Assembly (NCBI RefSeq): GCF_014637085.1
Contig: NZ_BMEU01000009.1
Location: forward strand, 1 to 64,000
DNA: 64,000 bases
Source of the DNA: Comamonas phosphati
GTDB lineage: Bacteria > Pseudomonadota > Gammaproteobacteria > Burkholderiales > Burkholderiaceae_C
Direction: 5' to 3'
Under the pieces are notes generated by a model that did no database searches, was not told where the DNA came from, and worked only from the letters and a program-made list of their open reading frames with translations. The position numbers and the translations under genes were made by a program. The stretch's first letter is position 1, and each line of letters opens with the position of its first letter. This document shows, piece after piece, positions 54,739 to 63,313 of the stretch.

Positions 54739-55887
54739 ATGAAAGTACTGTCCACGCTCCTGTCACTGCGCCCGGCACGCACCGCCCTGATGGTGGTTGC
54801 AGCTCTCGGCGCCAGCGGGCTCACCCTGCCCGCGCATGCCACCCGCATCAAGGAGGTCGCTGCCATCCAGGGCGTGCGCAGCAACCAGTTGACCGGCTAC
54901 GGCCTGGTCGTGGGCCTGGACGGCACCGGCGACCAGACCACGCAGATGCCCTATACCAAGCAGGCGCTGTCCAACTACCTCGAGCAGATGGGCATTGCCC
55001 TGCCCGCCACGGGCAATGCCGGCCAGTTGCAGCTCAAGAACGTGGCCGCCGTCATCGTCACGGCCGAGCTGCCGGCCTTTGCCCAGCCCGGCCAGGCCAT
55101 CGACATCAACGTCTCCTCGATGGGCAATGCCAAGTCGCTCAAGGGCGGCACGCTGGTGGCCACGCCGCTGCGCGGCGCCGACGGCGAGATCTACGCGCTG
55201 GCCCAGGGCAATGTGGTGATCGCCGGCGCCGGCGCCGCGGCCGGCGGCTCCAAGGTCCAGGTCAATCACCTGAACGCCGGTCGCGTGCCCCAGGGCGCCC
55301 AGGTCGAGCGCGCCGTGCCCACGCCGCTGGCCGAGGGCAACACCATCACGCTGGGGCTCAACGCCACCGACTTCCAGACCGCCGACAAGGTGGTGCGCGC
55401 CATCAACCAGCGCCTGGGCGCCGGCACGGCCACGGCCATGGACGGGCGCACGGTGCGCGTGCTGGCCCCGCAGGACTCGGGCTCCCGCGTGCGCATGATC
55501 GCCGAGATCGAGGAAATGCCCATCGAGACCTCCAAGCCCAGCGCCAAGGTGGTCATCAATGCACGCACGGGCTCCATCGTGCTCAACCAGGCCGTGACGC
55601 TGGGCCCCTGCGCCATCGCCCACGGCAACCTGTCCATCACCATCAGCACCACGCCCGTCATCAGCCAGCCCGGCCCCTTCTCGCAAGGGCAGACCGTGGT
55701 GGCGCAGAAGTCCGACATCCAGGTGCGCCAGGAGCCCGGCAAGGTCATCAGCATGCCGTCCTCGCCGCAACTCACCGACGTGGTGCGCGCCCTCAACACC
55801 CTGGGCGCCACGCCGCAGGACCTGCTGGCCATCCTCCAGGCCATCAAGGCCGCGGGCGCCCTCAACGCCGAACTGGAAGTGATATGA
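54739..55887 (+). CDS. flgI: Flagellar P-ring protein FlgI
   Basis: Periplasmic P-ring subunit of 382 residues. The signal peptide ends at Ala-His-Ala (34). The mature protein begins TRIKEVAAIQGVRSNQLTGY; VNHLNAGRVPQGAQVER is another family stretch. A second in-frame ATG lies at 54730; neither has a strong ribosome site. The stop overlaps flgJ. Confidence 0.95.
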   Translation: MKVLSTLLSLRPARTALMVVAALGASGLTLPAHATRIKEVAAIQGVRSNQLTGYGLVVGLDGTGDQTTQMPYTKQALSNYLEQMGIALPATGNAGQLQLKNVAAVIVTAELPAFAQPGQAIDINVSSMGNAKSLKGGTLVATPLRGADGEIYALAQGNVVIAGAGAAAGGSKVQVNHLNAGRVPQGAQVERAVPTPLAEGNTITLGLNATDFQTADKVVRAINQRLGAGTATAMDGRTVRVLAPQDSGSRVRMIAEIEEMPIETSKPSAKVVINARTGSIVLNQAVTLGPCAIAHGNLSITISTTPVISQPGPFSQGQTVVAQKSDIQVRQEPGKVISMPSSPQLTDVVRALNTLGATPQDLLAILQAIKAAGALNAELEVI

Positions 55888-56879
55888 GCCTCGCCCTGCC
55901 CACCACATCCTCGCTGGCGGCCGGCAACGCGCTGGCGGCGGACTCCCGCTCGCTCAACGCGCTCAAGGCGGCCGCGGGCGACAGCAGCCCGCAGGCCGCC
56001 CGCGAGACGGCCAAGCAGCTCGAATCGCTGTTCATGCGCGAAATGATCAAGAGCATGCGCGAGGCGACCATGAAGTCCGGCCTGCTCGACAGCGCCCAGG
56101 GCAATCTGAGCACCGACCTGCTGGACCAGCAGCTGTCGGTGGCCATGTCGGGCCAGCCCGGCGGCCTGAGCGAAGCCATCACCAAGCAGCTGGCGCGCAC
56201 CATGGGCACCGAGGCCGCCGACGACGCGGAGCTGTCCGTGCCCTCCACGCTGAGCCTGGGCCGCAACGCCTGGCGCAGCTTCAACGGCAACGGTGCCTAC
56301 AGCGGCGCGCGCAGCAACAGCGCCCAGTCCATCAACGCCTACGCGCCGGCGCCCAAGGGCCGCGACAACTTCGTCGCCCACCATACCCAGGCGGCGGCAC
56401 GCGTGGCCAGGGAAAGCGGCATCCCCGCCCATTTCATGCTGGGCCAGGCCGGCCACGAGACCGGCTGGGGCAGGAGCGAGATCCGCAACAAGGACGGCAG
56501 CAACTCCTTCAACCTGTTCGGCATCAAGGCCGGCTCGGGCTGGACGGGCAAGGTGGCCGAGGTCTCCACCACCGAATACATCAACGGCGCGCCGCGCAAG
56601 GTCACGGCCAGGTTCCGCGCCTACGACTCCTACGAGGATTCGTTCCGCGACTACGCCCGCCTGATCGGCTCCAACCCGCGCTACGAGAAGGCCATGGGCC
56701 AGACGGGCTCGGCCCTGGCCTATGCCAGCGAACTGCAGAAGGCCGGCTACGCCACCGATCCGGCCTATGCCAGCAAGCTCAGCCGCGCCATCCAGAGCGT
56801 GGCGCAGGCCGGCGTCCCGACACCCGCCACGTCGCCCGCCCTCGCGGCCAAGCCCCAACCTAACGAGAACCAATCATGA
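55884..56879 (+). CDS. flgJ: Flagellar rod cap and muramidase FlgJ
   Basis: Bifunctional protein of 331 residues. The N-terminal rod-capping domain (about 40-110) has ESLFMREMIKSMREAT. The C-terminal glucosaminidase domain (about 165-310) cuts peptidoglycan to let the rod pass; its catalytic Glu192 is in GHETGWGRSEI. ATGA overlaps at both ends, with flgI and flgK. Confidence 0.95.
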   Translation: MSLALPTTSSLAAGNALAADSRSLNALKAAAGDSSPQAARETAKQLESLFMREMIKSMREATMKSGLLDSAQGNLSTDLLDQQLSVAMSGQPGGLSEAITKQLARTMGTEAADDAELSVPSTLSLGRNAWRSFNGNGAYSGARSNSAQSINAYAPAPKGRDNFVAHHTQAAARVARESGIPAHFMLGQAGHETGWGRSEIRNKDGSNSFNLFGIKAGSGWTGKVAEVSTTEYINGAPRKVTARFRAYDSYEDSFRDYARLIGSNPRYEKAMGQTGSALAYASELQKAGYATDPAYASKLSRAIQSVAQAGVPTPATSPALAAKPQPNENQS

Positions 56880-58822
56880 GTCTGCTGAACGTCGGTGCCC
56901 GCGCCCTGATGGCCAATCAGGTGGCGCTGCAAACCACCGGCCACAACATCGCCAATGTCAACACGGCCGGCTATTCGCGCCAGACCGTGGCTTTCGAGAC
57001 GGCTGTCGGGCAGAACATGGGCTCGGGCTACATCGGCAACGGCGTCGATGTCGCGACCATTGCGCGCCATTTCTCGGAGCTGCTGAACCGCCAGGCCGCG
57101 GCGGCCAGCACGGCCAGCGCCGCCGATGCCATCCGCGCGCAGTCGCTGAGCCAGATGCAGGAGACCTTCTCCGGCGGCGGCAACGGCCTGGGCGCCGCGA
57201 TCAACGACATGATGAATGCCTTCGGCGATGTGGCCAGCGCCCCCACGGACTCCTCCGCCCGCCAGGTGGTGCTGACGCGCATGAGCGAGCTGGCGGCGCG
57301 CCTGCGCTCGGCCTCGGCGCAGCTTGACGAGCTGGACTACAGCACGCGCCAGCAGATGAACAACGACGTGAACGTGGTCAACAGCCTGGCGGCTCAGGTC
57401 GCTGTTCTCAATGCCCAGATCAGCCGCACCGTGGCCGCAGGCCAGTCGCCCAACGACTTGCTGGACCAGCGCGACCAGCTGGTGCGCGACATCAACAAGT
57501 ACGTCCAGACCTCCCAGGTGAATGCGGACGACGGCTCCATCAATCTGTTCGTCGGCGGCAGCCAGCCGCTGGTGCTGGGCCAGACCTCGGCGAAGCTGAC
57601 GACCCAGGAGTCCACCCAGTACCCCGGCAGCGGCCAGATGAGCCTGTACTTCCAGCAGCCCGGCGCCCAGCCCGTGGAGCTGACGCACGCCATGGTGGGC
57701 GGCGGCGAGATCGCCGGCCTGCTGCAATTCCAGAACAGCGACCTGGCCGAAGGCCGCAATCTGCTGGGCCGCATGACGATCGCCATCGGGGATGCGCTCA
57801 ACACCCAGAACAAGCTGGGGCTGACGCTCTCGGGCCAACCCGGCGGCGCGCTGTTCAACATCCCGCTCACCACGCCAGGCACGACGACCGGCACCCAGTG
57901 GCTGGCGCCCGGCACGCCCACGGTGACCGTGAAGGACTCCACGGCCATCAAGGCTTCGGACTACAAGATCGTGTTCGGAGACGATGCCCCCAAGGGCCGG
58001 GTCGTGCGCCTGTCGGACGGGAAGACGACCTCGTTCAACGACATGAACGATCTGGCCGGCATGACCATCGACGGCCTGCAGTTCAATCTGCCGGCCGATG
58101 GCGGCAAGGGCCAGTCGATTCTCTTTCGCCCCATGGCCTCGGCCGCGCGCGATGTGCAGACCCTGGTGCATTCGGGCGATGCCCTCGCCGTGGCCAATCC
58201 GGTGGCTGCCAGCATCAAGTCGCTGGGCGACCCCGCCCTGCGCATGGCCGGTATCCAGGCCGGCAAGGGCTTCAATGCTGTGGCCTTCCCTGCCGGCACC
58301 ACGCTGTCGTTCTCGCTCAACGCGCTGAACGAAATGCAATACACCATCACGCCGCCGCCTGCCGGCGTGCCGGCCACCGGCAAATACATCTCGGGTCAGC
58401 CCATCACCCTGGCTGCGGGCCTCAGCGTCACGCTGTCGGGCACCCCGGCCGTCAAGGGCGGCCAAAGCGACACCGTCAGCTTCGGGCCCACCACGCAATA
58501 CGGCTCGGATGCGGGCAACGCCGCCTCGTTCCTGAAACTGCGCGACGCCGCTCTCTTCGACGGCGCCACGACCTTGAGCGACGGTTTCTCCACCGCCATG
58601 GCCCAGATCGGCACGAGAACCCAGAGCGCGAAATACGCCGCCAAGCTGTCGGAGTCCATCGCCAAGAACCTGGAGGCCGACCGCTCGGCGGTGTCGGGCG
58701 TGAACCTGGACGAAGAAGCCGCCAAGCTGCTGCAGTACCAGCAGGCCTACCAGGCCTCCGCCAAGATGCTGCAGGTGGCCCAAGGCGTTTTCGACAGCGT
58801 CATCCAGGCCCTGGGCCGCTGA
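56876..58822 (+). CDS. flgK: Hook-associated protein 1 FlgK
   Basis: First hook-filament junction protein, 648 residues. N-terminal LQTTGHNIANVNTAGYSRQT and C-terminal LDEEAAKLLQYQQAYQASAK are diagnostic. The long centre (about 320-560) is variable and Ala/Thr-rich. It is followed by flgL after 34 bases. Confidence 0.96.
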   Translation: MSLLNVGARALMANQVALQTTGHNIANVNTAGYSRQTVAFETAVGQNMGSGYIGNGVDVATIARHFSELLNRQAAAASTASAADAIRAQSLSQMQETFSGGGNGLGAAINDMMNAFGDVASAPTDSSARQVVLTRMSELAARLRSASAQLDELDYSTRQQMNNDVNVVNSLAAQVAVLNAQISRTVAAGQSPNDLLDQRDQLVRDINKYVQTSQVNADDGSINLFVGGSQPLVLGQTSAKLTTQESTQYPGSGQMSLYFQQPGAQPVELTHAMVGGGEIAGLLQFQNSDLAEGRNLLGRMTIAIGDALNTQNKLGLTLSGQPGGALFNIPLTTPGTTTGTQWLAPGTPTVTVKDSTAIKASDYKIVFGDDAPKGRVVRLSDGKTTSFNDMNDLAGMTIDGLQFNLPADGGKGQSILFRPMASAARDVQTLVHSGDALAVANPVAASIKSLGDPALRMAGIQAGKGFNAVAFPAGTTLSFSLNALNEMQYTITPPPAGVPATGKYISGQPITLAAGLSVTLSGTPAVKGGQSDTVSFGPTTQYGSDAGNAASFLKLRDAALFDGATTLSDGFSTAMAQIGTRTQSAKYAAKLSESIAKNLEADRSAVSGVNLDEEAAKLLQYQQAYQASAKMLQVAQGVFDSVIQALGR

Positions 58823-58856
58823 TGGCCCGGCCACGAACGATCACGGAGAAAAAAAC

Positions 58857-60071
58857 ATGAGCAGCATTGCACGCATCGGCACGGCCAACATGTACGACAG
58901 CACCATCAGCAACCTGGGCTCGCGCCAGAGCGGCCTGATGGATCTGATGGAGAAGACCACCGCCGGCAAGCGCGTGCTGCGCGCCAGCGACGACCCCGTG
59001 GCTGCCGCCCAGGCAGAGCGTGCCCGCACGCGCATCTCGCGCTCGGAGAACGACCAGCGCGTGCTGGCCGCCCAGCGCGACGTCATCGCCCAGGGCGAAT
59101 CGGTGCTGGGCACGGCCCACGGCGCGCTGCAGGACTTCCGCGAACTGCTCGTGCAGGCCGGCAACGGCTCCTATAACCAGGAAGCCCGCGACGCCCTGGT
59201 GCAGCAGATGAACAGCCTGAGGAATCAGGTGCTGGACTACGCCAATGCCAAGGACTCCAACGGCCTGCCCATTTTCCGTGGGCTGGGTAGCCCGGCCACG
59301 CCGATCCAGAACACGCCGCCGGGCGCCACCGGCCAGTTGCAGCCGGGCCAGAACACGGGCAGCGACAACGGCCTGCCCATTGCACTGGACGGCCATGCCG
59401 CCTGGCTGAACGTGCCCACGGGCAATGGCGTGTTCGCGGTGAGCAGCGCTGCCACCAACAGCGGCGCGGCCTGGGCCGATATCGGGACCGTGACCAACCC
59501 CGGCCTGGTCACGGGCGACAGCTACACCATCCAGTTCAGCAAGGACCCTGTCACAGGCGCGGTGAGCTATGTCATCAACTCCAGCGCCGCTGTCCCCAAT
59601 CCGGTGGTGCCCGCACAGCCCTACACGGCAGGGCAGCCCATCACCATCAACGGCCAGCAGGTCACAATCCAGGGTGCCCCCGCCAACGGGGACAGCTTCA
59701 GCATGACGCCCAGCACGCGGACCGACCTTTTCCGCGTGCTGGATGATGCCATTGCCGCCGTCAAGGCCGGCACCAAGGGCAGCACGGCTCTGTCGCAGTC
59801 GCTGGGGCGCTCGCTGAGCGAGCTGGACGCCGGCATGAGCCGCGTGCAGGCCATGCGCAGCTACGCAGGCGACCAGCTCAACCGCGCGGACCGGCTCGAA
59901 TCCGACATGAAGGGCCAGGCGCTGACCCAGGAGGGCGCGCGCTCCAGGGCCGAGGACATCGACATGGTCACGGCAATTTCGGACATGGAAAACCAGAAGG
60001 TCGGGCTGCAGGCGGCCTTGCAGTCCTATGCGCAGATCCAGAAGCTGTCCCTGTTCAACTACATTGGCTGA
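58857..60071 (+). CDS. flgL: Hook-associated protein 3 FlgL
   Basis: Second junction protein, flagellin-like at both ends. It has 404 residues. N-terminal RIGTANMYDSTISNLGSRQ and GKRVLRASDDPVAAAQAERA, C-terminal EDIDMVTAISDMENQKVGLQ. It is longer than the enteric form because of a central insert around residues 140-280. Confidence 0.95.
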   Translation: MSSIARIGTANMYDSTISNLGSRQSGLMDLMEKTTAGKRVLRASDDPVAAAQAERARTRISRSENDQRVLAAQRDVIAQGESVLGTAHGALQDFRELLVQAGNGSYNQEARDALVQQMNSLRNQVLDYANAKDSNGLPIFRGLGSPATPIQNTPPGATGQLQPGQNTGSDNGLPIALDGHAAWLNVPTGNGVFAVSSAATNSGAAWADIGTVTNPGLVTGDSYTIQFSKDPVTGAVSYVINSSAAVPNPVVPAQPYTAGQPITINGQQVTIQGAPANGDSFSMTPSTRTDLFRVLDDAIAAVKAGTKGSTALSQSLGRSLSELDAGMSRVQAMRSYAGDQLNRADRLESDMKGQALTQEGARSRAEDIDMVTAISDMENQKVGLQAALQSYAQIQKLSLFNYIG

Positions 60072-60087
60072 CCGGCATCGGCGCATG

Positions 60088-60115
60088 CCAGGGCCGGCAT
60101 CGATACAGGCCCTGG
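60088..60115 (+). terminator. Hairpin after flgL
   Basis: Arms CCAGGGCC and GGCCCTGG with a 12-base loop lie 17 bases after the flgL stop. There is no T-run directly after it, so it may be an attenuator before the HDOD gene. Confidence 0.45.
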
Positions 60116-60170
60116 ATACGGCTTTGCCGCGGCATCTGCCCGTTTTTTCATTTCAACCACCCTGCTTTCC

Positions 60171-61442
60171 ATGGCCCAGTCCGTCCTCAGCTCCCTGACC
60201 CTTGGCTATCGGCCCTTGTGGAACCGCCAGCGGCGTCTGGCTGGCGTGCAGCTCTATCTGCATGAAGACCCGGGCGCCACCGCCGACATGCAGCATCTGC
60301 TGCGCATCCTCAGGGAGCTGTGGAGCGACCAGGCGCCGCCGCTGCTGCTGTCGCCCCAGTCCCGCCAGGCGCTGTGCGATCTGCTGGCCCATGCGCCCCA
60401 GGGCAGCCCCTGGCTCGAGGTGCGCGGCGACTGGCTGCTGCAGGACGAAGGCATTTACGAGCTGGCCCAGCAGGCCAGGGCCCGCGGCCTGATGCTGGTC
60501 TGGGGCGGCCCGCTGGACGAGGTGCCCGGGCCCGATACGGCCCGCCTGTTCGCCAGCAGCCTGCTGAGCCTGCCGCCTCAGGGCGCCGAAGGCGTGCCCA
60601 ACCTGCCGTCCGCGCAGTTGGCGCAGTTGGCGCAGCACATCGAACCGCAGGACCCGCCCCAGCTGTCCACGCGCCCGCTGCAGTTGCTCGACGGCCAGAT
60701 GTACGAAGGCCTCAAGAGCCTGGCGCTGGCCCGCACCTGCCTGGACGGGCACGAAGCCGGCGCCGTCGCCGGCTGGCCCGTGGCCGACACCGTGCAGGCC
60801 TTTCGCCTGCAGCCGCCCCAGCCCGCGCGCGACAACATGCTCAAGCTGATACAGGCCATCGACAAAGAACAGTCCATGGACGTGCTGGAGCGCCTCCTCG
60901 CCGAGGACCCCATGCTGGCCTACCGCTTCATGCTCTACACCAACTCCGCCGCCCTGGGCCTGCGCCGCGGCGTGGACTCGCTGCGCCGCGGCCTGGTCAT
61001 GCTGGGCCTGGGCACGCTGCAGCGCTGGTTGGCCGACCAGTTGCCCCATGCCTGCACGGAGCAGGATCTGGTGCCGCTGCGCACCCAGATGGTGCTGCGC
61101 GCGCGCCTGGCCGAGCACCTGATCGAAGCCGGCGTCGGCCTGGACCTGCAGCGCGAGATGTACCTGTGCGCGCTGTTCTCCCAGCTCGACCTGCTGCTGC
61201 ACGAACCCTTGAGCACGGCGCTGCGCCGCATGCCGCTGTCCGACCGCATCTTCGACGCCGTCCTCGCGCGCACCGGCCCCTATGCGGGCTCGCTGGCCAT
61301 GGCCGTGGCCCTGGAATCGCCCGACGCTGCGCCCATCCGCCAACTGCGCGAGGAGCACGAATGGGAGACCGAGGACCTCAACCGCATTCTGCTGCGCATG
61401 CTCTGCGACCTGCACCCGGGCATGCCGGCCTCGGCCAGATAG
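60171..61442 (+). CDS. HDOD protein with degenerate EAL domain
   Basis: Signalling protein of 423 residues with the YuxH-type layout. The N-terminal 190 residues align with an EAL fold (LTLGYRPLWNRQRRLAGVQL), but the catalytic ExL is replaced by QLYLHED and other metal ligands are absent, so it should not cleave c-di-GMP. The C-terminal HDOD domain (about 205-390) has EDPMLAYRFMLYTNSAALGL and LRRGLVMLGLGTLQRWL. It is the last gene on the flg strand, 99 bases after flgL, so co-expression with hook-filament genes is possible. Function unknown. Confidence 0.8.
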   Translation: MAQSVLSSLTLGYRPLWNRQRRLAGVQLYLHEDPGATADMQHLLRILRELWSDQAPPLLLSPQSRQALCDLLAHAPQGSPWLEVRGDWLLQDEGIYELAQQARARGLMLVWGGPLDEVPGPDTARLFASSLLSLPPQGAEGVPNLPSAQLAQLAQHIEPQDPPQLSTRPLQLLDGQMYEGLKSLALARTCLDGHEAGAVAGWPVADTVQAFRLQPPQPARDNMLKLIQAIDKEQSMDVLERLLAEDPMLAYRFMLYTNSAALGLRRGVDSLRRGLVMLGLGTLQRWLADQLPHACTEQDLVPLRTQMVLRARLAEHLIEAGVGLDLQREMYLCALFSQLDLLLHEPLSTALRRMPLSDRIFDAVLARTGPYAGSLAMAVALESPDAAPIRQLREEHEWETEDLNRILLRMLCDLHPGMPASAR

Positions 61443-61502
61443 GCCTGACACCTCAGCAGTGTCCACGGCTCTTGAAACCGACGCGGCCTACGCCAGAAAC
61501 GG

Positions 61503-61570
61503 CAAGCAAGGGCCGCCCCGCAGCCAGGCCGTCGCCCCCCTTGGGGGAAGCCGCAAAGCGGCTCAGGGGG
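61503..61570 (-). repeat. C-rich palindromic repeat, copy 7
   Basis: In minus orientation, the CCCCCTGAG of this copy supplies the stop codon of the MocR-type gene: the frame reads ACC CCC TGA. The rest of the element matches copies 3 and 5. It lies in the convergent gap after the HDOD gene. Confidence 0.8.
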
Positions 61571-63005
61571 TAGCAATGACCCGCCCGAACACACGCCAGA
61601 ATCCTGCCTCCTGCGTGGTCGCGAAATTGATGCGCATGCAGGTGCTGGGCCTGCGGCTGGCGTGGAACATGGCGCCCGGCGCGATCAGATAGCCCTCGTC
61701 GAGCAGGCGCTGGGCCAGCGCCTCGGTATCCACGCCCGTATCCACCCAGCCGAACAGGCCGGCCGGCTCGGCCACGAAGCGGCAGCCCGCCTTCTGGGCC
61801 AGCGCCACGCTGCGCGTGCGCGCCAGCGACAGGCGGCGGCGCAAGCGCTCGGCATGACGGCGCAGCTGGCCCTGCTCCATGCACAGCGCCAGCGCCTGCT
61901 CCATGGGCGTGGGCGAGGACAGCGTGGACAGCAGCTTGGTATCGAGCAGGCGCTCCACCAGCTCGGGCGGCGCGGCCAGATAGCCTATGCGCCAATTGGG
62001 CACCAGCACCTTGGCAAAGCCGCCCACGTAGATGCTGCGCTGCAGGCGGTCGAGCACGGTCACGCGCGGTGCATGCTCGGGCGCGATGTGGCTGTAGGTA
62101 TCGTCCTCGACCACATAGAAGCCGTAGCGCTGCGCCAACTGCAGCACCTCGTGCGCGCTGGCCGCCGAGAGACTGTAGCCCGTGGGGTTGTGCAGCACGC
62201 TCACGCTCACATAGAGCTTGGGCGCCAGGGTCTCGCAATAGCGCTGCATCACGGCCAGATCCGGCCCCTCGGGCCCGCGCGGCACGGGCAGCACGCGCAT
62301 GCCCATGGCCGCCAGGCGCGCATATTCCACGGCCCAGCCAGGCTCCTCCACCATGACCGGGTCGCCGGGCTGCAGCAGGGCGCGGCTCACGATGTCCAGC
62401 GCCTGGGTGGCTCCCATGGTGGTCATGATCTGGGCCGGCATGGCTGCAATGCCCAGGTGCAGCAGACGCCGCGACAGCGCCTCGCGCAGGCGGCCGTCGC
62501 CCATGGGCTCGCCATAGCGCACCAGGGAATCGCGCAGAGCCCGGCCGCTGCTGACCTTGCGCATGGCAGCCGCCAGAAAGCCGGCGTCCAGCCACTCGGC
62601 CGGCAGCACGCCGGCGCCGGGCTGGGGCTTGCCGTCCACGCTCTCCACGAACATGCCGCGGATCAGCATGGAGGCGTTGATGCGCGTGCCCGGCGGTATG
62701 CCCATGGGCAGGCCCGCCTTGCTGGCCGCGGCCGCCGGCGCCGCCTGGCCGGCCAGGGGCTTTTGCGCCAGGTCGCGCACGAAAAAGCCGCGCTGCGGGC
62801 GCGCCTCCACCAGCCCTTGCGCCTGCAGCAGATCGTAGGCAGCCACCACCGTATAAGGGCTCACACCCTGCTGGCGCGCGCTTTCGCGCACCGAGGGCAG
62901 GCGCGTGCCGGCGGGCAGCAGGTGCATGCGTATGCGCTCGGCCAGGCGCTCGGCCAGTTGCTGGGTCAGGGTCTGCGAGGACTGGCGGGACAGGGAGACG
63001 GGCAT
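61563..63005 (-). CDS. MocR-family (GntR-aminotransferase) regulator
   Basis: Transcription factor of 480 residues that fuses a GntR winged helix to a class I aminotransferase-like domain binding pyridoxal phosphate. The DNA-binding part has GTRLPSVRESARQQGVSPYT. The PLP-lysine region is YVGGFAKVLVPNWRIGYL. The ATG at 63005 starts the GntR domain properly. It is divergent from an aminotransferase gene, its probable target. Its last three codons and stop come from repeat copy 7. Confidence 0.88.
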   Translation of the reverse strand: MPVSLSRQSSQTLTQQLAERLAERIRMHLLPAGTRLPSVRESARQQGVSPYTVVAAYDLLQAQGLVEARPQRGFFVRDLAQKPLAGQAAPAAAASKAGLPMGIPPGTRINASMLIRGMFVESVDGKPQPGAGVLPAEWLDAGFLAAAMRKVSSGRALRDSLVRYGEPMGDGRLREALSRRLLHLGIAAMPAQIMTTMGATQALDIVSRALLQPGDPVMVEEPGWAVEYARLAAMGMRVLPVPRGPEGPDLAVMQRYCETLAPKLYVSVSVLHNPTGYSLSAASAHEVLQLAQRYGFYVVEDDTYSHIAPEHAPRVTVLDRLQRSIYVGGFAKVLVPNWRIGYLAAPPELVERLLDTKLLSTLSSPTPMEQALALCMEQGQLRRHAERLRRRLSLARTRSVALAQKAGCRFVAEPAGLFGWVDTGVDTEALAQRLLDEGYLIAPGAMFHASRRPSTCMRINFATTQEAGFWRVFGRVIATP

Positions 63006-63313
63006 GGCAGCAGGCAAATGTGGAAAAACCGCGAAAAACTGTACCGAAACAAGCACCAATACAGAAGGCATGATTGTGAACCTGTCTGTATTGGAACTGT
63101 AATGGTCAAAGTTTTACATTGATCCAGACAAGTTGGGTGCCGATCGCGCCAAACGCCGCCGACCATGCGCCTATTGGCCCGCCGCCCCACAAAGGCACGC
63201 CGCAGGCGACACAATAGGCTCCCTGAGCCTGCACGACAGCGCAGGCATAAAACATACCGGACCGTCCTGCCACCCCCAGCCGCAGGGCGCCCGCACCAAA
63301 GTAGACAAAGTTT
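63006..63313. other. Divergent MocR/aminotransferase control region
   Basis: A 308-base gap between the start codons of the MocR-type gene and the aminotransferase gene. It contains the half-site cluster at 63056-63105. The open frame running from 63133 into the aminotransferase gene is a shadow in another frame. Confidence 0.6.
63056..63105. promoter_or_regulatory. Likely MocR operator
   Basis: CCAATACAG (63056-63064) and CTGTATTGG (63086-63094) are exact inverted 9-mers whose centres are 30 bases apart. CTGTAATGG (63097-63105) is a third copy, 11 bases downstream of the second and in the same direction. Spacing by near-integral helical turns in a divergent gap fits known MocR operators. 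Confidence 0.6.

Noticed and set aside
11781-61570. The spaced repeats as a CRISPR array
   Set aside because: Copies are thousands of bases apart, palindromic and lie at gene ends, with no regular spacers and no cas genes.
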